Of a stretch of DNA of 64,000 bases, positions 56,835-64,000 are shown in pieces. The notes beneath the pieces are model-generated. The model was given only the letters and a program-made list of their open reading frames with translations, ran no database searches and was not told the DNA's origin. The stretch's first letter is position 1. Each line of letters opens with the position of its first letter. The position numbers and the translations under genes are program-made. Source of the stretch: Gemmatimonadetes bacterium SCN 70-22 (lineage in GTDB: Bacteria; Gemmatimonadota; Gemmatimonadetes; Gemmatimonadales; Gemmatimonadaceae); the NCBI GenBank assembly GCA_001724275.1, contig MEDZ01000024.1, positions 40,920-104,919 on the forward strand. The letters run 5' to 3'.

Positions 56835-57347
56835 CTACGGTGCCCGTGCCGTCCCGGTCACGACGAGGATCGCCCCCGAGGGGTGGTCCATGCCCCAGCG
56901 GAGTTGCGCCTGCGAGGCGCCGATGAAGCGGATCTCGACGATCCCGTCCACCGGGATGTTGCGCAGCGTGCTGGCGTCGCCGAACCGTTGGTTGTCGAGG
57001 TACACCACGGGCGCGACGCTGCTGGCGCGGGGCTGCAGGAGGGTGGTGGGGCCTCGGCCGGAGAGGAAGGCGGGACGCAGGAGCCTCACGGCATCGTACG
57101 CGTTCTGCGCCGTGGACTTGGCGATCTCGTTCCTGTAGATGATGTCGGTGCGCTTCTCTGCTACGCCCCCGCGCTTGGCGCCGCCGCTGGCGCAGGCCGC
57201 GACTGCGGCCAATGCTGTCATTGCCGCGATCGAGGCGATCTTCCTGGCCGACGCCCACGTGGCGATGACCTCGCGGACGGCGATGTGGGGGGTCGAACCG
57301 GCGCACAACCGAGGGGCGTGGCGCGCGTGAACGATGCGCGGTGACAT
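56835..57347 (-). CDS. Plug-domain-like lipoprotein
   Basis: 170 residues. A long N-terminus ends in lipobox AAVAAC. The mature part resembles the plug of TonB-dependent receptors: AYDAVRLLRPAFL, VVYLDNQRFG, LRNIPVDGIVEIRFI and GAILVVT, but with no barrel after it. Stand-alone plug-like lipoproteins are frequent in Gemmatimonadota-type genomes and of unknown role. ATG 57347 has AGGG upstream. The 50-residue region before the Cys is long, so the true start may be internal. Confidence 0.65.
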   Translation of the reverse strand: MSPRIVHARHAPRLCAGSTPHIAVREVIATWASARKIASIAAMTALAAVAACASGGAKRGGVAEKRTDIIYRNEIAKSTAQNAYDAVRLLRPAFLSGRGPTTLLQPRASSVAPVVYLDNQRFGDASTLRNIPVDGIVEIRFIGASQAQLRWGMDHPSGAILVVTGTARAP

Positions 57348-57517
57348 CGTGCCCTGCCTCGTGGGGGACGTCGGATACTCACACGCGATCGCTCGCCCGA
57401 CAAGGGGGCATCGCCGGCGGGGACGAACGGGCGCGTGAGGGGATGGTGGATGGTGGATGGCGGGACGGCGGGATGGCGGATGACGACCGCGCGCGCACGG
57501 GGCGCGCCTCGGGCGAC

Positions 57518-58492
57518 TCACCCCCCTGTCACCCAGCGAGGGTGCACCCCCGGCGGTGTGTGGCGCGAGATGCGACGGAGTGCCGGGGCCGACGGGAGGC
57601 GGATCCCTTCGCGCGCGGCCGCGACGACGAGGCAGCGCTGGACCAGCTCTGCCTCGCCCACGCCGGCGGCGCGTGCCGCCGAGATCATCGCCCCGTCGCC
57701 CCTGCCGGTGAAGGCGGGGACGGGCTCGACGCCGCAGACGTGCGGGACGCCGGCGTCGGAGAGCCGGATGTCGATGCGGGCCACGTCGCGGCAGCCGAGC
57801 GCGTGGAACGCGCGCATGGCGATCGACGCGATGTCCTCGGCCAGCCCGTGGGCGATGCGCACCGGCTTCGCCCACGGGACCGCCGGGGCGGCGGCATACG
57901 GGTCGTTGGGGACGCTAACGACCGGAAGCGCCACCGACTCCGTGCCATTCCCCAGGATGGTGCAGGCGAACGACTCGCCAGGCAGGAAGCGTTCGATGAG
58001 GACCGGCTCATCGGACGCGGCACGCAGCTCGGCGACGATCGCCTCGAGATCGTCGAAGTCGTGGGCCACGAGGGTGGCGAAGCACGAGGAGACGCCGCGG
58101 GCGCGCCGGATCGCCACCGGGAAGGCGCGGTGACGGAACGGGGCGAGCTGCCCCGGCGCATCGACGACCGTGGCGGTGGCGGTCGGGATGCCACGCGCCG
58201 CGAGCATCGCCTTGAGCCGCGGGCGCTCGACGCAGGTCGAGTGGGTGGCCGAGTCGCTCCCGCAGAAGGGGATGTCGAGCGCCTCGAGCGAGGCGGGGAC
58301 CCGGAGCCGGCGCTCGGGCGAGCCGTTGCCGTGGGCCAGGTTCAGGACGATGTCGGGGCGCGTCGCGCGCAGGAGGTCGGCAAGGCGGTCGCCCACGGGG
58401 ATGGGAACGACGTCGCCGAGCGGGGCGAGCGCCTGGGACGCCATCGCTCCATCCTCGTTAGGTCCCTCGTCGAACGCCACGCCAATCCGCAT
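57518..58492 (-). CDS. ATP-grasp protein related to D-Ala-D-Ala ligase, with altered active site
   Basis: 324 residues, Ddl-like length and order: an N-terminal Rossmann part (VLNLAHGNG), central ATP-grasp lid, then ARIDIRLSDAGVPHV (Asp241). The canonical metal-binding ExN motif (LEVNPNPG) reads CGVEPVPAF (253-261), losing the first Glu and the Asn. The nucleotide Lys region reads FPVAIRRARG. The usual KPxxxGSS loop is not kept. A different ligase activity, or loss of activity, is likely. Another true Ddl is expected elsewhere. It is transcribed alone upstream of the plug-like lipoprotein. Confidence 0.7.
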   Translation of the reverse strand: MRIGVAFDEGPNEDGAMASQALAPLGDVVPIPVGDRLADLLRATRPDIVLNLAHGNGSPERRLRVPASLEALDIPFCGSDSATHSTCVERPRLKAMLAARGIPTATATVVDAPGQLAPFRHRAFPVAIRRARGVSSCFATLVAHDFDDLEAIVAELRAASDEPVLIERFLPGESFACTILGNGTESVALPVVSVPNDPYAAAPAVPWAKPVRIAHGLAEDIASIAMRAFHALGCRDVARIDIRLSDAGVPHVCGVEPVPAFTGRGDGAMISAARAAGVGEAELVQRCLVVAAAREGIRLPSAPALRRISRHTPPGVHPRWVTGG

Positions 58493-58602
58493 CGTCGTGC
58501 GCCAGGTGCTGTCGTCATGGTCGAGGCCGCCAAACCGGCGCCATACTACGCGCCCGGGAACCGGCGGTCAACCGGCAACTTCCGCACCACGCAACGATCA
58601 TG

Positions 58603-58627
58603 CCTAACGGCACCGAGTCCCGTTAGG
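58603..58627. repeat. Inverted pair of the CCTAACGG motif
   Basis: CCTAACGG (58603-58610), nine bases, then CCGTTAGG (58620-58627): a perfect 8-bp inverted repeat. It lies between the ATP-grasp start and the thyX terminator. Its arms are the same motif that occurs about 20 times singly in the window. Confidence 0.85.
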
Positions 58628-58651
58628 TCACGCGCGGCGAGGGGGAAACGA

Positions 58652-58681
58652 CACCGGCGCCCCGCTTCTGGGGCGCCGGTG
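58652..58681 (-). terminator. Rho-independent terminator of thyX
   Basis: A 12-bp stem CACCGGCGCCCC/GGGGCGCCGGTG with a 6-nt loop. On the minus strand it is followed by TCGTTTCCCCC. It lies 70 bases after the thyX stop. Confidence 0.68.
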
Positions 58682-58750
58682 CCGGAACTTGGAGGGCGAG
58701 GCGCGCGCGCTGGGGCCTCGCCGATGCGGGCGCGCCCGCCGTGCCCCGGG

Positions 58751-59500
58751 TCAGACCTTGTGGTAGCCCGGGCGCGCCGACTCGCGGCGATCCTCGGCCA
58801 GGTAGATCTCGAAGTCGCCGAAGAAGGCCGGCGCCTCGTGCTGCAGCGTCCGCAGGACCATGACCGCGAGGCGCCGGATCTCGAGCTCCGCCCCCTCGCC
58901 GCAGCGCAGCTCGAGCATCGTGCGCCAGGCGCGCACGTTCCCGGTCACGACGATCTTGGTCTCGGTCGAATTGGGGAGGACGCCGCGCGCGGCCTCACGC
59001 GCCATCTTGCGCCGGTGCACCTTGTCCGACACCCACGCATACCGCTGCATCAGGTCGTCCACCAGCGCCACGTACGAGCGCTGGGCCGCCTCCATCTGCT
59101 CCCGCCACGCCCGCTCCAGCGCCTCGTCACCGACGATCGCCGGGGGGACGACGAAGGCGGCCTCCGACTCGTCCACGTAGCGCTGGCTCAACTGCGAGTA
59201 GGCGAAGCCCGCGCGGTGGCGCACCAGTTCATGCGTGAGCGAGCGCGAGATCCCCTCCAGCAGCAACGAGTAGTTGGCGTGCTCGAGGACGCTCCCGTGC
59301 CCCTGCTTGAGGATGTTCTCCAGGTACTCGCGCGTCGCGCGCCCGGCGGGGTTGCGCTGGCTCATGTAGCACAGCCGCCCGGCAAACTCGGCGAGCCGCT
59401 CGCCGTCGCTCGACTCTCCCTTCCACTGCACCGGGAGGTGCCCGGGCTCGGTGAAGGCCGGGCGGGCGAGGACGGTGACACGCGGTTCGTAGTACAGCAT
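58751..59500 (-). CDS. thyX: Flavin-dependent thymidylate synthase
   Basis: 249 residues. It makes dTMP from dUMP with FAD and methylene-THF. The signature is RHR at 94-96 followed by AGFAYSQLSQRY. The spacing to SQR is one residue longer than the textbook RHRx7S, a variant found in some ThyX. GHGSVLEHANY near residue 67 and ETKIVVTGNVRAWR are also diagnostic. No thyA was seen here. It lies 51 bases after the GlcD-like oxidase on the same strand. Confidence 0.94.
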   Translation of the reverse strand: MLYYEPRVTVLARPAFTEPGHLPVQWKGESSDGERLAEFAGRLCYMSQRNPAGRATREYLENILKQGHGSVLEHANYSLLLEGISRSLTHELVRHRAGFAYSQLSQRYVDESEAAFVVPPAIVGDEALERAWREQMEAAQRSYVALVDDLMQRYAWVSDKVHRRKMAREAARGVLPNSTETKIVVTGNVRAWRTMLELRCGEGAELEIRRLAVMVLRTLQHEAPAFFGDFEIYLAEDRRESARPGYHKV

Positions 59501-59551
59501 GGGGCGCGAGGCGGGAGGCGAGGGGCGGGACGTGCGTCGGTGGCGCGAAAC

Positions 59552-61210
59552 CTAGTCCGGCTCGCCGAGCATCTCCAGACGAGACCGATCGTACGCGCGC
59601 TCGCGCTCGACGCGGGCCAGGACGCGTCGCGCATCGTCCGGGAGGGGGGGGAGCTGCGGGTCGTACTTGATGCCCGAAAGCGCCCGCTCCGCACCCGCCG
59701 GGAGCTTCACGCCAGGGTTGAGGATCCCGGCGGGATCGAACGCCTCCTTGACGCGCCGGAAGAGGGACAGGGCCTCGGGTGGCCAGATCCGTTCGAGGAC
59801 GGGCGTGCGCAGGCGGCCGTCGCCATGCTCCCCCGCCAGCGTCCCGCCCAGGGAAGCGGTCAGGGTGACGACGTCGTCGAACAGCGCCTGGACGCGCTCC
59901 CGCCAGTCGTCCTCGCGCACGTCGACGAGGGCGTTGGCGTGGACGTGCGCATCGCCCGCGTGCCCGAAGACGACGCCGCGAAGCCGCGCCTGCTCCATCG
60001 CCAGCCGCACCCCGCGCACGTAGTCGCCAAGCCGCTCCGGGGGGACGCATCCGTCCTCCACCAGCTGCATCGACTTCAGGTGGGGATCGAGCCGGGCCAG
60101 GATGGGGCTGGCCGCGTGCCGCAGCGCCCACAGCGCCTCTTCCGATTCCTCGTCGAGCCCCACCAGGGCGCTGGATGCCCCGTGCCGCTCGCAGGCCGCG
60201 GCCAGCGCCCTGGCGCGATCGGCGACCGCGCCCGTCCCCTCGCGCCCGTCACCCTCGAGCCCGTCACCCTCGAGCTCGACCAGGAGCACGCACTCGGCAT
60301 CGTTAGGCACGGGGAGCGGGGCGCCGCTGCGGGCCACGTCGAGGAAGGTGCGGTCGAGGAGCTCGCACGCGGCGGCCCCGGACTGGCGGGCGAGCGAGGC
60401 GCCCACCATCCCGAGGTCGAGCGAGGGCCACGACGTGAGGACGCTCGCGGTGGCCGGCGGGATCGGCGCCAGTTGCAGCTCGACGGCCGCGAAGAGGGCG
60501 AGGGTGCCCTCGCTCCCGACCAGGAGGTCGATGAGCTCTCCGCTCGCCGCGTAGTCGTGCACGCCGTAGCCTGACGACTCCTTGCGGACGCGCGGGGCCG
60601 CGAGCGCGCCGGCGGCCCGGCGGCACTCTCCCGCCACCGCGCCCCAGCGATCGAGCGCCGTGGTTCCCTCCGGAAGGGGCTCGCCGCGACGCACCGTGGC
60701 CCGGCTCCCGTCGGCAAAGACGCAATCGAGGGCCCGGACCCAGCGACGCATCGCGCCGTACGCCAGGGCGCGCGGCCCCGCCGCGTTGGTCGCCGCCATC
60801 CCCCCGATCGTGGCGAAGGTCCCGCTCGACGGGTCGACCGGGAAGCGCAGCCCCTCGGCATTGGCGGCGTGCTCCACGTCGCGGCGCAGGACGCCGGCTC
60901 CGCCCCGCACGGCGCGGCGCACGACGTCCACGGGCGACAGCGCGGTGAACCGCGAGAGGTCGACCACGACACCGTCACCCACCGCCCCCCCGGACATGCT
61001 GCTCCCGCTACCGCGCGCGATGAGCGGGACGCGCTGCGCCGCGGCCCACCGCACCAGCACCTGCAGGTCGTCGGCATCGGCGGGGACGGCGACCGCGCGC
61101 GGCAGGCGCTGCAACACGCCGGCGCTCTCGGCGTACACGGCACGCGCGGCATCGTCCGTACGGAAGACGCCGCGAAGCGGAGGGGGCGAATGCACGAATG
61201 GCTTCGACAT
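59552..61210 (-). CDS. FAD-linked oxidase (GlcD/D-lactate dehydrogenase-like)
   Basis: 552 residues. The PCMH FAD domain has ARGSGSSMSGGAVGDGVVVDLSR fragments and PVDPSSGTFATIGGMAATNAAG. The C-terminal FAD-oxidase domain carries HAGDAHVHANALVD and GEHGDGRLR, metal/substrate motifs of glycolate oxidase GlcD and D-lactate dehydrogenases. It oxidises a 2-hydroxy acid; GlcE/GlcF-like partners are not adjacent. The start ATG 61210 is chosen over upstream 61279 because family similarity begins soon after. It precedes thyX. Confidence 0.87.
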   Translation of the reverse strand: MSKPFVHSPPPLRGVFRTDDAARAVYAESAGVLQRLPRAVAVPADADDLQVLVRWAAAQRVPLIARGSGSSMSGGAVGDGVVVDLSRFTALSPVDVVRRAVRGGAGVLRRDVEHAANAEGLRFPVDPSSGTFATIGGMAATNAAGPRALAYGAMRRWVRALDCVFADGSRATVRRGEPLPEGTTALDRWGAVAGECRRAAGALAAPRVRKESSGYGVHDYAASGELIDLLVGSEGTLALFAAVELQLAPIPPATASVLTSWPSLDLGMVGASLARQSGAAACELLDRTFLDVARSGAPLPVPNDAECVLLVELEGDGLEGDGREGTGAVADRARALAAACERHGASSALVGLDEESEEALWALRHAASPILARLDPHLKSMQLVEDGCVPPERLGDYVRGVRLAMEQARLRGVVFGHAGDAHVHANALVDVREDDWRERVQALFDDVVTLTASLGGTLAGEHGDGRLRTPVLERIWPPEALSLFRRVKEAFDPAGILNPGVKLPAGAERALSGIKYDPQLPPLPDDARRVLARVERERAYDRSRLEMLGEPD

Positions 61211-61328
61211 GCGGGGAGAATGGTGCGCCGGCGCTCGCGCGACAATCGGGTGGTCCCCCTCCGCGTCGTCGCCGCGCACTCGCGGCCGGCCGAATCGGTC
61301 GCTCGGCTCCGACCGCGCGCGCTGGCGC

Positions 61329-62054
61329 CTAACGCGGCTCGGGCCTGTCCTGCTTCTTCTGCTGCGCGATGAGCGAGGTATCGATGCGGAAGGCGAACAT
61401 CTGCTGGACCAGCTGCCGCACCTTGCGTCCGTTCATGACCGCCGCACGAAAGTGCATCTGCGGCAGCGTGCGGCGCACCGACTTCGCGAATTCCTCGTGG
61501 GTCGCCGACAGGATCACGACGCTCGAGGTGTCGGCGTATCCCGTCGTGTCGACGACGTACTGGATCCCGACGGACCCCTCGATGCGCTGCTCGAGCAGCT
61601 TCGGGGGATAGGGAGGGGCGGCACTGTCGTCGTAGCGCGCGGCGGCGGTGTCCACCTGCAGGACCGTCATGATCGAGTCGCCGTCCGCCTGGGGCGCCGA
61701 ATCCGCGTCGTCGGCGAGCTTGCTGCTCATCTCCTGCAGCCCGGGGCCAGGATCCGGTGCGGGCTTCCGGTACGTCTCGTCCCCGGCCCCCGACGCGGCG
61801 CCCCCGCCGAGGGCGTCGGCCGACATGTAGGTGATGCGCTCCTGCTTGGGTCGCGATCCGATGATCCGGTCACGCGGGATGAAGTACGCGACCGGGGTGA
61901 ACGAATCCGCGACGTTCGACGGTCGCGCGTCGTGCGTCACGACCAGCGTGCCACCGAGGAGGGCCGCATGCGCGACGATGCTCACCGCGTACCCCTCGAC
62001 GGCCGCGATCAGCGATGCGCGCGCATTCGACTCGATGATGCGTCGAAACAGCAT
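61329..62054 (-). CDS. TonB-family energy transducer
   Basis: 241 residues. One N-terminal hydrophobic helix (about 22-40), a long periplasmic linker, and a TonB C-terminal domain (about 160-230): YPPKLLEQRIEGSVGIQYVV, then LPQMHFRAAVMNGRKVRQ. It energises outer-membrane receptors such as the one at 9956-12055. ExbB/ExbD are not in the window. ATG 62054 has GAGG eight bases upstream. The stop TAG lies in CGTTAGGC. Confidence 0.85.
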   Translation of the reverse strand: MLFRRIIESNARASLIAAVEGYAVSIVAHAALLGGTLVVTHDARPSNVADSFTPVAYFIPRDRIIGSRPKQERITYMSADALGGGAASGAGDETYRKPAPDPGPGLQEMSSKLADDADSAPQADGDSIMTVLQVDTAAARYDDSAAPPYPPKLLEQRIEGSVGIQYVVDTTGYADTSSVVILSATHEEFAKSVRRTLPQMHFRAAVMNGRKVRQLVQQMFAFRIDTSLIAQQKKQDRPEPR

Positions 62055-62195
62055 GGGGGGAACCTCACGGCCCGTGATGGCGGTCGGCCGGGTGGCCGGC
62101 GTCACTTCCATCACCTGGATACGAACATTGGGGGGATCGGTGATGCGCGACAAGCGGGTTGGGGCGAACCGTCTGTCCCACCCGGTGAATTACCC

Positions 62196-63005
62196 CTATC
62201 GCCCCGTGAAGTGCGGGGGACGCTTCTCGAGGAAGGCGCGCACCCCCTCGTCCTTGTCCGCGCTCGAAAAGGCCAGGAGATAGAGTCCACTTTCCACGCG
62301 CAGCCCCTCGGCAAGCGGGGTCTGCAGGGCCGCACGCGTCGCCTCCTTCGCCGCCGCCAGGGCGACGGGACTCTTGGCGGCGATCTTGCCCGCGATGTCC
62401 CGTGTCCGGCTCATCAGGTCTTCCGACGGGACGACGTCCTGGACGAGCCCGACGCGCAGCGCCTCGGCGGCGTCGATCGGCTCGCCGCTCAGGATCATGC
62501 GCATCGCGTGGCCCAGCCCGATCAGCCGGGGGAGGCGCTGCGTCCCGCCCCCGCCCGGGATGATCCCGAGATTGATCTCGGGCTGGCCGAAGCGCGCCCG
62601 GTCCGAGGCCAGGCGAAAGTCGCAGGCCATCGCGAGCTCGAGTCCTCCCCCGAGGCAGTAGCCGTTGATGGCGGCGATGACCGGCTTGGGCGAGCGCTCG
62701 ATGGCCTCGAGCGGAGACGGCGCGCGCATCACCCGGTATTGGTCCACGGGGGTGCGCGTCGCGAACTCCGCGATGTCGGCGCCGGCGACGAACGACTTCT
62801 CCCCCGCCCCGGTGATGATGATGACGCGGACGTCCGGGTCGGCCGAGCATGCGCTCACGGCGTCGAGGAGTGCCCGTCGCACGCCGGCGCTGAGGGCGTT
62901 GTGCTTGTCGGGACGGTTGATCACCAGCGTGGCGATCGCCCCGTCGCGCGAGGTGACGACGAGTGCCGCGTCGTCGCCGGCGGACGCCGGCGCGTCTGGG
63001 CGCAT
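62196..63005 (-). CDS. Enoyl-CoA hydratase/isomerase family protein
   Basis: 269 residues, full length for the crotonase fold. Both catalytic glutamates are present: Glu123 (GGGLELAMACDF) and Glu143 (GQPEINLGIIPGGGG). The oxyanion hole FVAGADIAEF is also kept, consistent with a true hydratase of beta-oxidation or similar acyl-CoA metabolism. It starts directly after the stop of the upstream membrane gene (TAGATG), so the two are co-transcribed. Confidence 0.92.
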   Translation of the reverse strand: MRPDAPASAGDDAALVVTSRDGAIATLVINRPDKHNALSAGVRRALLDAVSACSADPDVRVIIITGAGEKSFVAGADIAEFATRTPVDQYRVMRAPSPLEAIERSPKPVIAAINGYCLGGGLELAMACDFRLASDRARFGQPEINLGIIPGGGGTQRLPRLIGLGHAMRMILSGEPIDAAEALRVGLVQDVVPSEDLMSRTRDIAGKIAAKSPVALAAAKEATRAALQTPLAEGLRVESGLYLLAFSSADKDEGVRAFLEKRPPHFTGR

Positions 63006-63509
63006 CTATCCTCCGACGATGATCGAGGCGGTGGTGCGCTTCGCGTCGCGGGACGACCGGCGCGACATGCCGATCCCGCGCCACGCCAGGAAGGCGAGCG
63101 CGATGATGAACGTGGCGTGCTTGACGAGCGCCTTGAGCGCCGCGGTCGCGAAGGCCGGCTTGGCCTCCTCCTGCACGCCGCCTTGCAGCTGCACGACGTC
63201 GAGCAGGAAGAAGACGAGCACGACGAGCAGCGTGATGCTGACGAGGAGGTTCAGGATCGCCAGGATCCGGAGGAATCGCGGGTGCCCGGCGAAATGCGCG
63301 ACCCCCGTCGCGAGTGCCATGCCCAGCAGCGGGGTGAGGAGGAAACCGGAGAGGAGGCCGACCGACGCGAAGCGCCATTCCATGCTGCCGGCCCGGATGG
63401 GGACGATACTGGTGGCGAAGTCCATGGCGGGGGTCGCCACGAGGAGGAAGGCCACCAGGTAGAGCGGGGCGACGAGCGCTTCGGCGCCGGTGGGTCGCGT
63501 TGGACTCAT
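63006..63509 (-). CDS. Membrane protein of unknown function
   Basis: 167 residues with four or five hydrophobic helices (about 12-32, 48-70, 82-108, 125-145) and a basic C-terminus. No family recognised. It abuts the enoyl-CoA hydratase gene with no gap. Its upstream region holds the 10-bp tandem repeat. Confidence 0.7.
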   Translation of the reverse strand: MSPTRPTGAEALVAPLYLVAFLLVATPAMDFATSIVPIRAGSMEWRFASVGLLSGFLLTPLLGMALATGVAHFAGHPRFLRILAILNLLVSITLLVVLVFFLLDVVQLQGGVQEEAKPAFATAALKALVKHATFIIALAFLAWRGIGMSRRSSRDAKRTTASIIVGG

Positions 63510-63560
63510 GGTACGAAGGGGCGTCTGGATTCGGTCGCGCGACGAGCCAGCGGGGAGGGC

Positions 63561-63640
63561 CGGGGCCAGCCAGGGCCAGCCAGGGCCAGCCAGGGCCAGC
63601 CAGGGCCAGCCAGGGCCAGCCAGGGCCAGCCGGGTCCAGC
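63561..63640. repeat. 10-bp tandem repeat, unit CAGGGCCAGC
   Basis: Six perfect units (63571-63630) flanked by one imperfect unit on each side. The period equals about one helical turn. It lies 50-130 bases upstream of the membrane-protein start, in its probable promoter/leader zone. Confidence 0.95.
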
Positions 63641-63674
63641 CGGGGGCGAGTCACGATATTCGCGGAACAGGACA

Positions 63675-63860
63675 ATGAAAAGTGGGCTGGGTTCCGGGAC
63701 CCAGCCCACTTTCCATCCACCGTATCGAAGGGGGTTGATACGGCAAGGATCGAGGCCGTCCAAGGGACAGCCGCTGAATTCGGGTGGCGCACACCGGATC
63801 GAATCGCCATCCGGGGGTTGTCGCCATGGAGAGACGATGCCACCGGTGTGCGCCACATCA
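63675..63860 (-). ncRNA. Candidate structured small RNA
   Basis: In the minus direction the order is: a 14-bp perfect stem (GTGGCGCACACCGG and complement, 63784-63856) with a 45-nt apical part that can pair again (ATCGTC/GGCGAT); a 7-bp stem (63720-63743); then the terminator hairpin. No reading frame fits. About 185 bases in total would suit a small RNA such as a 6S-like molecule, but no known family motif was recognised and no promoter was found. It could instead be a structured 3' trailer. Confidence 0.4.
63679..63712 (-). terminator. Strong hairpin terminator (minus-strand transcript)
   Basis: A 14-bp perfect stem AAAGTGGGCTGGGT/ACCCAGCCCACTTT with a 6-nt loop. On the minus strand it runs into TTTTCATTG. 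It would end a transcript coming from the right, which here has no protein gene. Confidence 0.68.
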
Positions 63861-64000
63861 CAAGTGCATCACCCGTGCCGGGGCGGTCGAGGGACGACCT
63901 ACCCCGAAGGGCACAGGCGACGCGTCGCGGGCAAGTCGTTGCGCATTCGCCCCTTGGGATGGTGTGGCGGGAACGGCTCGACGGGGAGGGGGGGGGGGGG

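Larger units (their letters stand above)
63510..64000. other. Non-coding end region: tandem repeat, three hairpins, terminal G-run
   Basis: 491 bases without a convincing gene. It contains a 10-bp repeat (63561-63640), a terminator-like hairpin (63679-63712), a small stem CCGTATC/GATACGG (63720-63743), a 14-bp stem (63784-63856) and a run of 13 G at the very end. The stretch 63860-63985 shows nothing further. Confidence 0.7.

Noticed and set aside
63506..63861. Repeat-encoded peptide (GPGWPWLALA type)
   Set aside because: A by-product of the 10-bp repeat; composition changes abruptly outside it.
1..64000. tRNA, rRNA, insertion sequences, prophage
   Set aside because: No tRNA T-arm with matching stem, no rRNA-like stretch, and no transposase, integrase or phage protein was recognised by reading both strands.
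63988..64000. Run of 13 G at the window end
   Set aside because: May be a sequencing or contig-edge artefact; no biological claim can be made from it.

Overview
The window is a very GC-rich chromosomal segment from a diderm bacterium. Outer-membrane traits are abundant: a TonB-dependent receptor, a TonB protein, several outer-membrane beta-barrels, many lipoproteins with a lipobox, and a DUF5916/CBM9 barrel. Together with WD40/LVIVD/YCF48 beta-propellers, Ig-like lipoproteins and plug-like lipoproteins, this points to Gemmatimonadota or a close relative. That assignment is inference; there is no rRNA or tRNA here to prove it. No transposase, integrase, phage gene or CRISPR array was seen, so this reads as ordinary chromosome with a few accessory islands.

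Layout. 1-6831 (minus): a BASS-type transporter (cut by the window edge) overlapping a thiamine-diphosphate enzyme, then a GT39-like membrane protein overlapping an unusual polysaccharide deacetylase-carbamoyltransferase fusion (NodB-like plus NodU-like). 7143-9847 (plus): a GH3 lipoprotein hydrolase and a voltage-gated K+ channel with a zinc-ribbon tail. 9956-16927 (minus): a Fur-type siderophore receptor with a clear promoter, then an LVIVD propeller, an outer-membrane barrel, a cyclophilin lipoprotein and a YCF48-like propeller. 17027-22252 (plus): de novo NAD synthesis nadB-nadA-nadC with copC-copD inserted and a 51-residue zinc ribbon at the end. 22408-26143 (minus): an Ig-like lipoprotein and a DUF255 thioredoxin-domain protein. 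26359-31325 (plus): an M20 peptidase and two outer-membrane proteins. 31528-35767 (plus): a complete D-alanylation operon in the order dltC-dltD-dltX-dltA-dltB, including a 43-residue DltX. 35832-42519: a PlsC-like acyltransferase, a small membrane protein, a propeller-gamma-glutamyltransferase fusion, msrB and rho. 43074-46906 (plus): a small helical protein, a class A penicillin-binding protein and a PLP-dependent dehydratase. 47146-51056 (minus): an orphan response regulator upstream of a DUF1800/DUF1501 pair. 51159-54632 (plus): two small proteins and an EF-G-like GTPase whose 3' end is overlapped by a convergent 14-blade propeller gene. 56835-63509 (minus): a plug-like lipoprotein, a degenerate Ddl-like ATP-grasp, ThyX, a GlcD-like oxidase, TonB, an enoyl-CoA hydratase and a membrane protein. 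63510-64000 holds a 10-bp tandem repeat and a strongly structured, probably transcribed, non-coding stretch.

Themes. Cell-envelope modification dominates: D-alanylation, carbamoylation/deacetylation of glycan, peptidoglycan synthesis and recycling, and TonB transport. The most interesting points are the NodB-NodU fusion, the rotated dlt operon with DltX in a diderm, and an octamer CGTTAGGC that occurs about 20 times, often supplying TTA codons or TAG stops, with one inverted intergenic pair reminiscent of DNA-uptake sequences.
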